Notes under the pieces: model-generated | Told to the model about the DNA's origin: nothing | The model's database searches: none | Seen by the model: the letters and a program-made list of their open reading frames with translations, nothing else | Program-made: the position numbers and the translations under genes | Shown: positions 29,646 to 39,364 of the stretch, piece after piece | How positions within the stretch are numbered: the stretch's first letter is position 1 | Layout of the letters: the number at the start of each line of letters is the position of its first letter | NCBI RefSeq assembly: GCF_004519405.1 | Contig: NZ_SGWI01000003.1 | Coordinates: 496,001 to 560,000 of the forward strand | From: Pseudomonas sp. BCA17 | GTDB taxonomy: Bacteria > Pseudomonadota > Gammaproteobacteria > Pseudomonadales > Pseudomonadaceae | Direction: 5' to 3' | Length of the DNA stretch: 64,000 nucleotides

Positions 29646-30917
29646 TCAAGCCTGATAGCTGATGCGCCCATCCACCAAGGTGTAACGCACGGTCGCCGGC
29701 AGGCTATGGCCGATGAACGGGCAGTTTTCACCCTTGGACAACCAGTGCTCCCCGGCCACCGTGGAGTTGGCCAAGTCAAACAGCACCAGATCCGCCGCCG
29801 AGCCCACCGCCAATTTGCCCGCCGGCAAGCGCAGGGCCTGGGCCGGGCCTGAGCTCAGGCGTGCCAGCAATGTCGGCAAGTCGAGCAAACCTTCGTCGAC
29901 TAACGTCATTGCCAGCGGCAGCAGCAATTCCACGCTGCTGATGCCAGGCTCTGTCGCACCAAAGGGTGCCAGTTTGGCATCGCGCTCATGGGGTTGGTGA
30001 TGGCTGGAGATTGCCGACACCACACCGGATTTCACCGCCGCACGCAAACCTTCACGGTCGGCACGAGTGCGCAGGGGTGGTTGCACGTGATACAGGCTGG
30101 AGAAATCGATCAACGCCTCATCCGTCAGGATCAATTGATACAGCGCCACATCCGCCGTCACCGGCAAGCCACGGGCCTGGGCCTGGGCGATCAGGGCGAC
30201 GCCGCGTGCGCTGGTCAGTTGGCTGAAGTGCGCGCGCACTCCGCTTTGCTCCACCAACAACAGGTCACGGGCCAGTGCCACGGTTTCGGCGGTTTCTGGA
30301 ATGCCGGGCAAACCGAGGAAGCTGGCGACGGCACCTTCATGGGCCAAACCGCCTTCGGCCAGGTCATGGTCCTGGGAGTGGAAAATCACCGTCAGATCGA
30401 AGGTGGCCGCGTATTCCAGGGCGCGTAACAACGTGCGCGTGCTGCGAAAGCTTTCCAGGCCATTGCCGAAGGCCACGCAACCGGCGTCGCGCAGTGCGAT
30501 CAGCTCGGCGAGTTGCTCACCGTCCAGGCCCTTGCTCAGAGCGCCGATGGGGAACACTTTGCAGTTGCCGGCTTCGCGGGCACGGTCGAGGATCAGCTCG
30601 GTCACGGCCGAGGTGTCCAGCACCGGTCGGGTGTTCGGCGGGCAGCACAGGCTGGTCACGCCACCGGCGGCGGCGGCGCGGGTTTCGCTGGTGATGTTGC
30701 CTTTGCGGCTGTAGCCCGGCTCGCGCAGGGCGACGTTCAGGTCCACCAGGCCAGGTGCGGCCACCAGGCCCTTGGCGTCGATGGTCTCCTGGGCGGTGAA
30801 ACCACTGGGCGCGGCACCGATGGCGATGATCTTGCCGGCGTCCAGGTGAAGATCGGTAACTTGATCCAGGCTGCTGGCAGGATCGATGACGCGGGCGCCG
30901 AGAATGCTGAGCTTCAC
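29646..30917 (-). CDS. pyrC': dihydroorotase-like protein PyrC', predicted non-catalytic
   Basis: 423 residues of the dihydroorotase/amidohydrolase fold. The normal metal site HxH in the D-x-H-x-H-L-R-E-P-G motif reads [10 protein letters not shown] here, with Asn61 and Ala63 in place of the two histidines, so the enzyme cannot bind zinc in the usual way. In Pseudomonas such a protein is a structural partner required by the PyrB aspartate transcarbamoylase dodecamer. It overlaps pyrB by four bases, matching that role. A separate active PyrC is expected elsewhere in the genome. Confidence 0.94.
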   Translation of the reverse strand: MKLSILGARVIDPASSLDQVTDLHLDAGKIIAIGAAPSGFTAQETIDAKGLVAAPGLVDLNVALREPGYSRKGNITSETRAAAAGGVTSLCCPPNTRPVLDTSAVTELILDRAREAGNCKVFPIGALSKGLDGEQLAELIALRDAGCVAFGNGLESFRSTRTLLRALEYAATFDLTVIFHSQDHDLAEGGLAHEGAVASFLGLPGIPETAETVALARDLLLVEQSGVRAHFSQLTSARGVALIAQAQARGLPVTADVALYQLILTDEALIDFSSLYHVQPPLRTRADREGLRAAVKSGVVSAISSHHQPHERDAKLAPFGATEPGISSVELLLPLAMTLVDEGLLDLPTLLARLSSGPAQALRLPAGKLAVGSAADLVLFDLANSTVAGEHWLSKGENCPFIGHSLPATVRYTLVDGRISYQA

Positions 30918-31918
30918 TGGGCCTTCTCCTGCTCGAATTGACGTTGTGCGGTTTGCCCGCTCATGGCCATGGACAGTACGGCCATGCGGACCGCGATGCC
31001 GTAGGTCACCTGGTTCAAGATCACCGACTGCGGACCGTCGGCCACCGCCGACTCAATCTCCACGCCGCGGTTGATCGGGCCCGGGTGCATCACGATGGCG
31101 TCCGGCTTGGCGCCGGCGAGGCGGGCAGTGGTCAGGCCGAACAGGCGGTAGAACTCGCCTTCGCTGGGCAGCAGGCCACCGGCCATGCGCTCGCGTTGCA
31201 GGCGCAGCATGATCACTACGTCCACATCCTTGAGCCCTTCGGTCATGTCGGTGTAGACCTTCACGCCGTACTGCTCGATACCGATGGGCAGCAGGGTTTT
31301 CGGGGCGATCACGCGGATATCCGGGCAACCTAGGGTTTTCAACGCCAACATGTTCGAGCGCGCGACCCGCGAATGCAGGATGTCACCGACGATCGCCACC
31401 GAGAGGTTTTCAAAGCTGCCCTTGTGCCGACGGATGGTCAGCATGTCGAGCATGCCCTGGGTCGGGTGGGCGTGGCGGCCGTCGCCGCCGTTGATGATCG
31501 CCACTTGCGGGCATACGTGTTCGGCGATGAAGTGCGCGGCGCCGGAGTCGCCATGGCGTACCACGAACATGTCGGCGGCCATGGCTTCGAGGTTGCGCAG
31601 GGTGTCGAGCAGGGTCTCGCCCTTGCTCGCCGACGAAGTGGACACGTTCAGCGTGATCACGTCGGCCGACAGCCGTTGGGCTGCCAGCTCAAAAGTGGTG
31701 CGGGTGCGGGTGGAGTTCTCGAAGAACACGTTGCAGATGGTTTTGCCGCGCAGCAGTGGGACCTTCTTCACCGCCCGGCCACCGACTTCGAGAAACGAGT
31801 CGGCCGTGTCGAGGATTTCGGTGAGCAGTTCGCAGGGCAAACCATCGAGGGACAGGAAGTGTTGCAACTGGCCCTGAGCATTGAGCTGCAGCGGGCGCTT
31901 GGCATCTAGAGGCGTCAT
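30914..31918 (-). CDS. pyrB: aspartate carbamoyltransferase catalytic subunit
   Basis: 334 residues. PyrB joins carbamoyl phosphate and aspartate, the committed step of pyrimidine synthesis. The carbamoyl-phosphate loop STRTRTTFE and the C-terminal [11 protein letters not shown] are present. It is longer at the N-terminus than the E. coli enzyme, as in other pseudomonads, where this extension carries regulatory nucleotide binding. It lies between pyrR and pyrC' in one operon. Confidence 0.97.
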   Translation of the reverse strand: MTPLDAKRPLQLNAQGQLQHFLSLDGLPCELLTEILDTADSFLEVGGRAVKKVPLLRGKTICNVFFENSTRTRTTFELAAQRLSADVITLNVSTSSASKGETLLDTLRNLEAMAADMFVVRHGDSGAAHFIAEHVCPQVAIINGGDGRHAHPTQGMLDMLTIRRHKGSFENLSVAIVGDILHSRVARSNMLALKTLGCPDIRVIAPKTLLPIGIEQYGVKVYTDMTEGLKDVDVVIMLRLQRERMAGGLLPSEGEFYRLFGLTTARLAGAKPDAIVMHPGPINRGVEIESAVADGPQSVILNQVTYGIAVRMAVLSMAMSGQTAQRQFEQEKAQ

Positions 31919-31942
31919 CGCGGGGACTCTTTACAAGGCGGT

Positions 31943-32449
31943 TTAAAGGGCGAGGTCTTGCAGTTCGAGTTCGAGCGGCGTGGGACCGGACAATTTTACC
32001 CGTTGGTGGGCTTGCAGCGACAATGTGGCGCCGACCACATCCGGGCTGATCGGCAATTCGCCAGCATCCAGGTCCAGCAGGCACACCAGCGTCACGCTGG
32101 CTGGGCGACCGTAGTCGAACAATTCGTTCATGGCGGCGCGGATGGTACGGCCGCTCATCAGCACGTCGTCGATCAACACCAGGTGCTGGCCTTCGATCTC
32201 GAACGGCAGGGCCGAAGGGCGCACTTGCGGGTGCAGGCCGTTCTGGCTGAAGTCGTCGCGGTAGAAGGACACATCCAGCGTACCGAGCGGCGAGTCGCTG
32301 CCCAGTGCTTCGAGCAACGCCTGGGCCACCCAGACACCGCCGGTGCGGATGCCGATGAAGCGCGGCTCGCTGATGGCGCGGTGTTGCAGATGGGCGGTAA
32401 GACTCGTCGCCATCTGGCTGATCAGTTCGGCGGGATTGGGCAGGCTCAT
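31943..32449 (-). CDS. pyrR: bifunctional PyrR: pyr operon regulator / uracil phosphoribosyltransferase
   Basis: 168 residues. The PRPP-binding motif [18 protein letters not shown] is clear. PyrR proteins sense uridine nucleotides and adjust pyr gene expression; some have uracil phosphoribosyltransferase activity. ATG 32449 is chosen over 32479 because of the upstream AGGAGCACC. pyrB follows 24 bases later. A terminator from ruvX ends just 48 bases upstream, so the pyr promoter must lie in a very short space. Confidence 0.94.
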   Translation of the reverse strand: MSLPNPAELISQMATSLTAHLQHRAISEPRFIGIRTGGVWVAQALLEALGSDSPLGTLDVSFYRDDFSQNGLHPQVRPSALPFEIEGQHLVLIDDVLMSGRTIRAAMNELFDYGRPASVTLVCLLDLDAGELPISPDVVGATLSLQAHQRVKLSGPTPLELELQDLAL

Positions 32450-32496
32450 GGGTGCTCCTTCTAGGCCTCGCGCTGGCAAGGTCCGGGCTCAAACGT

Positions 32497-32519
32497 AAAA
32501 AGACGCGGCAAGCCGCGTC
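32497..32519 (-). terminator. intrinsic terminator after ruvX
   Basis: On the minus strand the sequence reads GACGCGGC-TT-GCCGCGTC followed by TTTTT, a perfect 8-bp stem with a U tract that starts just past the ruvX stop. It separates ruvX from pyrR. Confidence 0.9.
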
Positions 32520-32521
32520 AG

Positions 32522-32959
32522 TCAGGATTCAAATAAAGCGGTGTTTTCGTCCAGCCACCCCTGCAACAGCAAGGCGGCGGCGATGGCGTCCACAGGATTG
32601 TCGCGGTAGCTGCCTTTCTGCCCGCCACGGTCTCTGCGCTCGCCCTTGGCCTCGAAGGTGGTCAGGCGCTCGTCGTGGGTATAGAAAGGCAGGTTGTAGC
32701 GGCCATTGAGGCGGCGGGCGAACTTTTCGGCGCGCAGGCACATGTCGCTCGGGGTGCCGTCCATGTTCAAGGGCAGGCCGACCACGACGGCGTCGGGTTT
32801 CCACTCCTTGATCAGCGCTTCGACCTGGTTCCAGTCCGGTACGCCGTTCTGGGCTTTCAAGGTGCACAGCTCGCGGGCCTGGCCGGTAATCACCTGGCCG
32901 ACCGCTACGCCGATCTGTTTGGTGCCGTAGTCAAAACCGAGGATCAGACGCAAAGCCAT
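32522..32959 (-). CDS. ruvX: RuvX/YqgF family Holliday-junction-resolvase-like nuclease
   Basis: 145 residues with an RNase H-like fold. The first acidic residue lies in ILGFDYGTKQIGVAVG; VVGLPLNMDG and YTHDERLTTFEA follow. In bacteria the protein is needed for 16S rRNA 5' end maturation and may also act on Holliday junctions. It overlaps the algH stop by one base. Confidence 0.95.
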   Translation of the reverse strand: MALRLILGFDYGTKQIGVAVGQVITGQARELCTLKAQNGVPDWNQVEALIKEWKPDAVVVGLPLNMDGTPSDMCLRAEKFARRLNGRYNLPFYTHDERLTTFEAKGERRDRGGQKGSYRDNPVDAIAAALLLQGWLDENTALFES

Positions 32960-33528
32960 CAGGCGTGCCCCGCCTGGCTGGTCAGCAGGTTGAGGTTGAC
33001 CCGCAACTTGGCCGCAGCCGCTTCCAGGCGCAGTTCACTGGGGGTGTTGAACAGGATTTCGGCGTCGAAGGGGCACGTCAGCCAGGCGTTGCTGGCCAGT
33101 TCCGCCTCCAGTTGCCCTGCTTCCCAACCGGCATAACCGAGGGTGATCACACTTTGCTCAGGCCCGACGCCGTCGGCGATGGCGAACAACACGTCCTGGG
33201 AGGTGGACAGCGACACACCGTCCAGATCAACCGTGGCCTGGAACTTCGGTCCGGTCGGGTGCAATACAAAACCACGCTCGGTCTGCACCGGCCCGCCGAT
33301 GTAGATCGGTACGCCCTGGCAACGGGCCGGCGGGTCGACCTCCGGACGCAGTTGCTCGAGGATATCCGCCAGGTTCAGCTCTTGCGGGCGGTTGATCACC
33401 AGCCCCATTGCACCATTGGCCGTGTGCTCGACGATATAGGTCAAGGTCTGCGCAAAGTTCGGGTCGGCCATATGGGGCATGGCGATCAGGAATTGGTGCT
33501 TGAGGTAGGTCGGGCTGACGTTTTTCAT
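32959..33528 (-). CDS. algH: YqgE/AlgH family protein
   Basis: 189 residues, the same length as P. aeruginosa AlgH. The family start KHQFLIAMPHMADPNF and the motifs GAMGLVINRP and GYAGWEAGQLE are visible. AlgH was linked to alginate regulation in P. aeruginosa, but its biochemical role remains unclear. ATG 33528 gives the conserved N-terminus. It is followed directly by ruvX, the usual pair. Confidence 0.94.
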   Translation of the reverse strand: MKNVSPTYLKHQFLIAMPHMADPNFAQTLTYIVEHTANGAMGLVINRPQELNLADILEQLRPEVDPPARCQGVPIYIGGPVQTERGFVLHPTGPKFQATVDLDGVSLSTSQDVLFAIADGVGPEQSVITLGYAGWEAGQLEAELASNAWLTCPFDAEILFNTPSELRLEAAAAKLRVNLNLLTSQAGHA

Positions 33529-33595
33529 GTTCGATAGTGTGGCGGTGGAGGGGCGAACTGACAAGCTGGTGATGTGCCACAGGTGGCAATTGTCG

Positions 33596-34501
33596 TCAAT
33601 TGCTCGACAGCCGATCCCCCCTGGCGAACTTCCAGGTGCGGATGATTTCCAGGCGGTCCACGTCGTTCAGGTCGCCGCTGAACGGCGCAAACGGTGCGGC
33701 CAGGCGCACGATGCGCTGGGCGGCCTGATCGAGCAGGGGCTGGCCGGATGACTCCAGCACTTGCACCTCATAGAGCGTACCGTCGCGATTGATCGACACC
33801 AGCAAACGTAAATTGCCATAGATCTGCTGGCGCCGTGCCTCATCCGGGTAATTGAGGTTGCCAATGCGTTCGACCTTCTTGCGCCACTCGTCCTTATACC
33901 AGGCGCCTTTGTCGCGCATGGTCGAGGCAGCGTTCAAGCGATAAATGCGTGGGCGCTTGGCGTATAGCTGTTGTTCGTTGGCCAGTTCGGCTTCCAGGCT
34001 GGAAATCTGATCAGAGAGTTGCGAGCTGTCGAACGTCGGCGCCGGTTTCACCGGTTCGGGTTGCGGCTCGGTCTTGGTTTTCTCACGCTGGGCCGGGGCT
34101 TTTTGCGGTTTGGGTGCGACAGTGGTCACGGCCGCCTTGGGTGTGGCTTGCTTGACCTCGGGCTTGGGCGCTGGCGGTGGGGTGACTTTATTCACCTTGT
34201 TGTCCTGGAACGGCGCCACTTCAGTAGTCTTGGGCACCGCTTTCTTGTCCAGGGTGCCACTGCCTTGCTGGTTTTCCTGCGCGAGAAAGTCCGCCTTCTC
34301 GGGCTTTTTCTCGCTCTTGAACGTAGCGAGGGTGATTTCCAGGGTCTTGGTGATCTGCTTGGGTTCGGCGAAGGTGAAGCCCAGGCCGAGGAGCAATGCG
34401 AGGTGGACCAATGCCGCGAGGAACAGGGTAAAACCGAGCCGATCAGCCGGGCGCACGCCGCTGTGGGAGAGTTCGGGGGGCAGATTGGACGGAGAGGGCA
34501 T
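33596..34501 (-). CDS. tonB: TonB family energy-transducing protein
   Basis: 301 residues. One N-terminal membrane span (about residues 21-43, LGFTLFLAALVHLALLLGLG) is followed by a long Lys/Pro-rich periplasmic region and a coiled stretch (about 165-190). The C-terminal TonB domain contains YPDEARRQQIYGNLRLLVSI. It passes proton-motive force to outer-membrane receptors. No ExbB/ExbD genes are adjacent. ATG 34501 starts inside the longer frame and gives a basic-poor, family-like N-terminus. No Fur-like box was noticed upstream. Confidence 0.92.
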   Translation of the reverse strand: MPSPSNLPPELSHSGVRPADRLGFTLFLAALVHLALLLGLGFTFAEPKQITKTLEITLATFKSEKKPEKADFLAQENQQGSGTLDKKAVPKTTEVAPFQDNKVNKVTPPPAPKPEVKQATPKAAVTTVAPKPQKAPAQREKTKTEPQPEPVKPAPTFDSSQLSDQISSLEAELANEQQLYAKRPRIYRLNAASTMRDKGAWYKDEWRKKVERIGNLNYPDEARRQQIYGNLRLLVSINRDGTLYEVQVLESSGQPLLDQAAQRIVRLAAPFAPFSGDLNDVDRLEIIRTWKFARGDRLSSN

Positions 34502-34559
34502 AAAAAACCAACATCGCGTGTTTCGTGGTTCGGCATGATAGCGCAATGTTGGTTTTTAG

Positions 34560-34680
34560 CTTCAAGCGACAAGTTACAAGCTGCAAGCTAAAAGCAGTTT
34601 GCCTTTGAACTTGAGGTTTGAGGCTTGGCGCTTGCAGCTACGTTCAAACTTGAGGCTTGGAGCTTGCAACTTGCAGCTTC
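34560..34680. repeat. AGCTTGCAAGCT-type imperfect repeats overlapping the gshB 3' end
   Basis: About 120 bases are built from variants of ACTTGAGGCTTG/GCTTGCAGCT. Two near-identical direct units are seen at about 34606-34638 and 34646-34678, plus inverted copies toward tonB. The run extends across the gshB stop at 34644 and into its last codons. Confidence 0.75.
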
Positions 34681-35615
34681 GCAGCAATTACGGCCATCAG
34701 CATTTCACCGATATTGGTGCCGAAAGCATTGTCGATCTCGCGAATGCAGGTCGGGCTGGTGACGTTGATTTCGGTGAGGTTCTCACCGATTACATCCAGC
34801 CCTACGAAGAGCAGGCCCTTTTCGCGCAGGGTTGGACCGACCTGGGCTGCAATCCAGCGGTCCTTGTCCGACAGCGGGCGCGCTTCACCACGCCCCCCGG
34901 CCGCCAGGTTGCCGCGTGTCTCGCCCGCTGCCGGGATACGCGCCAGGCAGTAATCCACCGGCTCGCCGTCGATCATCAGGATGCGCTTGTCGCCGTCCTT
35001 GATCGCCGGCAGATAGGCTTGGCCCATGATCTGCTGGGTGCCCAGGGCGGTCAGGGTTTCCAGGATTACCGACAGGTTCGGGTCGCCGGCGCGGTGGCGG
35101 AAGATCGAGGTGCCGCCCATGCCGTCCAGCGGCTTGAGGATCACGTCACCGTGCTTGGCGGCGAACTCACGCAACACATCGGCGCGACGGCTGACGACGG
35201 TCGGCGGCGTGCACTGTGGGAACAGCGTGGCAAAGAGCTTTTCGTTGCAGTCGCGCAGGCTCTGAGGCTTGTTGACGATCAGCACGCCGGCGCGTTCGGC
35301 CTGCTCCAGCAGGTAGGTGGAATAGACGAATTCCATGTCGAACGGCGGATCCTTGCGCATCAGGATCACATCCAGATCGCTCAGCGGGCTGTCGATTTCG
35401 TCCTCGAGTTCGAACCACTTCTGCGGGTTGGCAAATACCTGCAGCGGGCGCATGCGTGCACGGGCTTCGCCGTCGCCCTGGTAAAGGTCGCGCTGCTCCA
35501 TATAGAACAGCGTCCAGCCGCGGGCCTGGGCGGCCAGGAGCATGGCCAGCGAGCTGTCCTTTTTATAGGAAATGCTGGCGATAGGGTCCATGACAATGCC
35601 GACGCGAACGCTCAT
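34644..35615 (-). CDS. gshB: glutathione synthetase
   Basis: 323 residues. GshB adds glycine to gamma-glutamylcysteine using ATP (ATP-grasp fold). Diagnostic stretches are MDPIASISYKKDSSLAML at the N-terminus, KPLDGMGG and INVTSPTCIREID. The last residues (AAKLQVASSKPQV) are not family-like; they are encoded by the AGCTTG repeat run, so the protein probably has a repeat-derived tail. It is divergent from pilG. Confidence 0.96.
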   Translation of the reverse strand: MSVRVGIVMDPIASISYKKDSSLAMLLAAQARGWTLFYMEQRDLYQGDGEARARMRPLQVFANPQKWFELEDEIDSPLSDLDVILMRKDPPFDMEFVYSTYLLEQAERAGVLIVNKPQSLRDCNEKLFATLFPQCTPPTVVSRRADVLREFAAKHGDVILKPLDGMGGTSIFRHRAGDPNLSVILETLTALGTQQIMGQAYLPAIKDGDKRILMIDGEPVDYCLARIPAAGETRGNLAAGGRGEARPLSDKDRWIAAQVGPTLREKGLLFVGLDVIGENLTEINVTSPTCIREIDNAFGTNIGEMLMAVIAAKLQVASSKPQV

Positions 35616-35854
35616 GGGGGATTTCCTCTAGCAAATAAGGGCGCATAAAAGTGGCGTCAGAGTGGCGCTGCGGCTGTTGTGGGTCAAGGAAAAACCACTG
35701 GGCGGGCCGCTCGATAGATTGCGCCATGAGACTGTGCTAAAAAGACTGCCACGGCGCAGCAGCCCTCCAATTCCAAGGCTTGTGGCGTTCATCCTGTGCA
35801 ACATCAGGCAGTACACACCGAAAACCGATTCGCTGTGGCGATGGTAGAGCAGAT
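35616..35854. other. divergent intergenic region, gshB / pilG
   Basis: 239 bases without a gene, although two short overlapping frames exist that look random. It should hold promoters for gshB and for the pilGHIJ-chpA-chpC operon. No clear promoter or operator was recognised. Confidence 0.5.
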
Positions 35855-36262
35855 ATGGAACAGCATTCCCACGCCTTGAGAGTGATGGTGATCGACGATT
35901 CGAAAACGATCCGCCGCACCGCCGAAACCCTGTTGAAGAACGTGGGGTGCGAGGTCATCACCGCCATCGACGGTTTTGATGCCCTGGCGCGGATTGTGGA
36001 TCATCACCCGCACATTATCTTTGTCGACATCATGATGCCGCGCCTGGATGGCTATCAGACCTGCGCACTGGTGAAGAACAACCCAGTGTTCAAGTCGATT
36101 CCGGTGATCATGCTGTCCTCCAAGGATGGCCTGTTCGACAAGGCCAAGGGGCGTATCGTGGGTGTCGATCAGTTTTTGACCAAACCTTTCAGCAAGGAAG
36201 AACTACTGAGCGCGATCAAGGCCTACGTGCCTGACTTCGCTGCAGTGGAACAAGCACACTGA
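35855..36262 (+). CDS. pilG: twitching motility response regulator PilG
   Basis: 135 residues, a stand-alone receiver domain. The phosphoacceptor is D58 (FVDIMMPRLDG), the acidic pocket is VIDDS and the conserved Lys lies in LTKPF. PilG acts downstream of the ChpA kinase to promote pilus extension and cAMP synthesis. ATG 35855 is selected because upstream sequence shows no similarity. It is first of six genes of the Pil-Chp chemosensory operon. Confidence 0.96.
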   Translation: MEQHSHALRVMVIDDSKTIRRTAETLLKNVGCEVITAIDGFDALARIVDHHPHIIFVDIMMPRLDGYQTCALVKNNPVFKSIPVIMLSSKDGLFDKAKGRIVGVDQFLTKPFSKEELLSAIKAYVPDFAAVEQAH

Positions 36263-36308
36263 TACCGCCCCATAAGGGCCGGCATCCACCAGAATAATGG
36301 GGAAAACC

Positions 36309-36674
36309 ATGGCACGTGTTCTGATCGTCGACGATTCGCCGACCGAAATGTACAAACTGACCGGCATGCTGGAAAAGCACGGTCATCAGGTACTGAAAGC
36401 CGAAAACGGCGCCGACGGCGTGGCCCTGGCCCGCCAGGAAAAACCCGACGCCGTACTGATGGACATCGTGATGCCGGGCCTCAATGGCTTCCAGGCCACC
36501 CGTCAGTTGTCCAAGGAACCGGAAACCAACGGTATCCCGATCATCATCATCACCACCAAGGATCAGGAAACCGACAAGATCTGGGGCGCGCGCCAGGGCG
36601 CCAAGGATTACCTGACCAAGCCGGTGGATGAAGACACTCTGATCGCCACCCTGAACAAGGTGCTGGCCGGCTGA
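36309..36674 (+). CDS. pilH: twitching motility response regulator PilH
   Basis: 121 residues, a CheY-like receiver with phosphoacceptor D52 (LMDIVMPGLNG), VDDSP at residues 7-11 and LTKPVDE near the end. PilH counters PilG by favouring pilus retraction and by draining phosphate from the ChpA kinase. ATG 36309 (MARVLIVDDSP) follows an in-frame ATG four codons earlier; the shorter form matches the family. Confidence 0.96.
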   Translation: MARVLIVDDSPTEMYKLTGMLEKHGHQVLKAENGADGVALARQEKPDAVLMDIVMPGLNGFQATRQLSKEPETNGIPIIIITTKDQETDKIWGARQGAKDYLTKPVDEDTLIATLNKVLAG

Positions 36675-36686
36675 CGGTTCACCATC

Positions 36687-37211
36687 ATGACCGAGTCGCA
36701 AACCGCCTTCGAATTGCTGCTGGACATCGACCGCCGCTGCCGCCTGCTGGCCGCCGACCTGCCGTCCCAGGAAGCCCGCCAGCAGCGCTGGAGCGGGATC
36801 GCCTTTCGCGTGGGAGCAAATGGGTATGTGGCGCCCATGGGCGAAGTCGCCGAGGTGTTGCATGAGCCGCGTTGCACCTTGATGCCGGGGGTCAAACCCT
36901 GGGTCAAGGGCGTGGCCAACCTGCGCGGGCGCCTGCTGCCGGTGATGGATCTGGGCGGGTTCCTCGGCCTTGAGCGGTCCCCGGCGCCCAGGCAGCGACG
37001 CGTGCTGGTGGTGGAGTTCAACGACCTGTTTGTCGGGCTGCTGGTGGACGAGGTGGTGGGCATGCAGCATTTCGCGCAAGACGCATTAATGGCAAGTGCC
37101 AACCCCGGCGCGCCATTTATCCAGGGCCAGTTCGACGGCGACCCGGTGTGGCAGGTTTTCAGCCCATTCGCTTTGGCCCAGGCCCCAGGTTTCATGGATG
37201 TTGCCGCATGA
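36687..37211 (+). CDS. pilI: CheW-like adaptor PilI
   Basis: 174 residues with a CheW domain ([44 protein letters not shown]). It couples the PilJ chemoreceptor to the ChpA kinase. It starts 12 bases after pilH, and its stop overlaps the pilJ start (ATGA). Confidence 0.95.
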   Translation: MTESQTAFELLLDIDRRCRLLAADLPSQEARQQRWSGIAFRVGANGYVAPMGEVAEVLHEPRCTLMPGVKPWVKGVANLRGRLLPVMDLGGFLGLERSPAPRQRRVLVVEFNDLFVGLLVDEVVGMQHFAQDALMASANPGAPFIQGQFDGDPVWQVFSPFALAQAPGFMDVAA

Positions 37212-39259
37212 CCACCGTCACCACCCCCAAACCCGAGGCTGGGTCGCGCAGCCGTTCACAGATCATCGTGCTGTTTATCGCGTTGATCGTGTTCATCATG
37301 CTGCTGTTTGCCAACTTCGCGTACCTCAACACCCAGTCCACCTACGACAAGCAATACATCGGCCACGCCGGTGAATTGCGCGTGCTGTCCCAGCGTATCG
37401 CCAAGAACGCCACCGAAGCCGCTGCCGGCAAGGCGGCGGCGTTCAAGCTGCTGGGCGATGCGCGCAACGACTTTGCCCAGCGCTGGGGTTACCTGAAAAA
37501 AGGTGATCCGCAAACCGGCCTGCCGGCGGCGCCCCACGCGGTGCACGCCGAAATGCGCGCGGTGCAGACCGACTGGGAAGCGCTGCTGAAAAACACCGAC
37601 GCGATCCTTGCCAGCGAACAGACCGTATTGTCCCTGCACCAAGTGGCCGCGACCCTGGCCGAGACTGTGCCACAGTTGCAGATGGAGTCGGAAAAGGTCG
37701 TCGACATCCTTCTGCAACGCGGCGCCCCGGCCAGCCAGGTGGTGTTGGCTCAACGCCAGTCGCTGCTGGCTGAACGTATCCTGGGCGCAGTGAATACGGT
37801 GCTGGCCGGTGACGATACCTCGGTACAGGCCGCCGATGCCTTTGGCCGTGATGCCAACCGTTTCGGCGAGGTACTCAATGGCATGCTCCAGGGCAACCCC
37901 GGCTTGCGCATCAGCCAGGTCGAGGACCACGACGCCCGGGCGCGGCTGGCGGAAATTGCCGAGCTGTTCGAGTTCGTCTCAGGCTCCGTGGATGAGATCC
38001 TTGAAACCTCGCCGCAACTGTTCCAGGTGCGTGCTTCGGCCAGCAACATCTTCAACCTCTCGCAAACCCTGCTCGATGAAGCCTCGCACCTGGCCACCGG
38101 GTTTGAAAACCTCGCCGGCGGGCGCAGCCTCGACACCATTGGCGGCTACGTGCTGGGCCTGCTGGCGCTGGCCTCGATCATCCTGATCGGCTTGGTGATG
38201 GTGCGCGAAACCAACCGACAACTGCATGAGACCGCCGAGAAAAACGAGCGCAACCAGAACGCGATCATGCGCCTGCTCGACGAAATCGAAGATTTGGCCG
38301 ACGGCGACCTGACCGTCACCGCCTCGGTGACCGAGGATTTCACCGGCACCATTGCCGACTCCATCAACTACTCCGTGGACCAATTGCGCGACCTGGTAGC
38401 CACCATCAACCTCACTGCCGGGCAAGTCGCCGGTGCGGTGCAGGACACCCAGGCCACTGCCATGCACCTGGCCCAAGCCTCGGAACATCAGGCCCAGCAG
38501 ATCGCCGAGGCGTCCACCGCGATCAAGCAGATGGCCCAGTCCATCGATCAGGTATCGGCCAACGCCGCCGAATCCTCGGCGGTAGCGGAGCGCTCGGTGG
38601 AGATCGCCAACAAGGGCAACGAGGTGGTGCATAACACCATCCACGGGATGGACAACATTCGCGAGCAGATCCAGGACACCGCCAAGCGCATCAAGCGCCT
38701 GGGCGAGTCGTCCCAGGAAATCGGCGATATTGTCAGCCTGATCGATGATATCGCCGACCAGACCAACATCCTCGCCCTCAACGCTGCGATCCAGGCGAGC
38801 ATGGCCGGTGATGCCGGGCGCGGGTTTGCGGTGGTGGCCGATGAAGTGCAACGGCTGGCCGAGCGGTCGTCGGCAGCGACGCGGCAAATCGAAACCCTGG
38901 TGCGGGCGATCCAGGCCGACACCAACGAAGCGGTGATCTCCATGGAACAGACCACCACCGAAGTGGTACGCGGCGCGCGGCTGGCCCATGACGCCGGGGT
39001 GGCGCTGGAAGAGATCGAAGGTGTGTCGAAGACCCTGGCAGCGCTGATTCAGAGCATCTCCAATGCGGCGCAGCAGCAGACGTCGTCGGCGGGGCAGATT
39101 TCCCTGACCATGAATGTGATCCAACAGATCACCACCCAGACGTCGTCGGGCTCCACCGCCACTGCGGAAAGCATTGGTAACCTGGCAAAAATGGCCAGTC
39201 AGTTGCGGCGCTCGGTGTCGGGTTTCACGTTGCCCGCCGCCAAACAGGTCGATGATTGA
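37208..39259 (+). CDS. pilJ: twitching motility methyl-accepting chemotaxis protein PilJ
   Basis: 683 residues. There is a membrane span at about residues 19-41, a helical periplasmic region with PilJ-type repeats, a second span near residue 320 and a HAMP-like linker. The cytoplasmic hairpin follows, with tip [30 protein letters not shown] replaces the usual EAARAGEQGRG, as in other PilJ proteins. It senses the pilus or surface contact and signals to ChpA. No PilK methyltransferase gene is found beside it. Confidence 0.95.
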   Translation: MTTVTTPKPEAGSRSRSQIIVLFIALIVFIMLLFANFAYLNTQSTYDKQYIGHAGELRVLSQRIAKNATEAAAGKAAAFKLLGDARNDFAQRWGYLKKGDPQTGLPAAPHAVHAEMRAVQTDWEALLKNTDAILASEQTVLSLHQVAATLAETVPQLQMESEKVVDILLQRGAPASQVVLAQRQSLLAERILGAVNTVLAGDDTSVQAADAFGRDANRFGEVLNGMLQGNPGLRISQVEDHDARARLAEIAELFEFVSGSVDEILETSPQLFQVRASASNIFNLSQTLLDEASHLATGFENLAGGRSLDTIGGYVLGLLALASIILIGLVMVRETNRQLHETAEKNERNQNAIMRLLDEIEDLADGDLTVTASVTEDFTGTIADSINYSVDQLRDLVATINLTAGQVAGAVQDTQATAMHLAQASEHQAQQIAEASTAIKQMAQSIDQVSANAAESSAVAERSVEIANKGNEVVHNTIHGMDNIREQIQDTAKRIKRLGESSQEIGDIVSLIDDIADQTNILALNAAIQASMAGDAGRGFAVVADEVQRLAERSSAATRQIETLVRAIQADTNEAVISMEQTTTEVVRGARLAHDAGVALEEIEGVSKTLAALIQSISNAAQQQTSSAGQISLTMNVIQQITTQTSSGSTATAESIGNLAKMASQLRRSVSGFTLPAAKQVDD

Positions 39260-39364
39260 AATGCAGCCGACACGTGGGAGGGCTTGGCCCTTTCCACACG
39301 GGCTCTCCATGGCTGTCGAAATCCTGGCAACACCAGCAATTCATGAATTCTAAGCGGAGCAGTT
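39260..39364. other. short gap pilJ-chpA
   Basis: 105 bases containing a weak inverted repeat (GGGAGGGCTTGG near 39276 with an opposed CCCTTTCC). In P. aeruginosa pilK occupies this position; no remnant of it is recognisable here. Confidence 0.5.

Noticed and set aside
34502..34643. Fur box upstream of tonB
   Set aside because: No match to the GATAATGATAATCATTATC pattern was found; the region is AGCTTG repeats and ordinary sequence.
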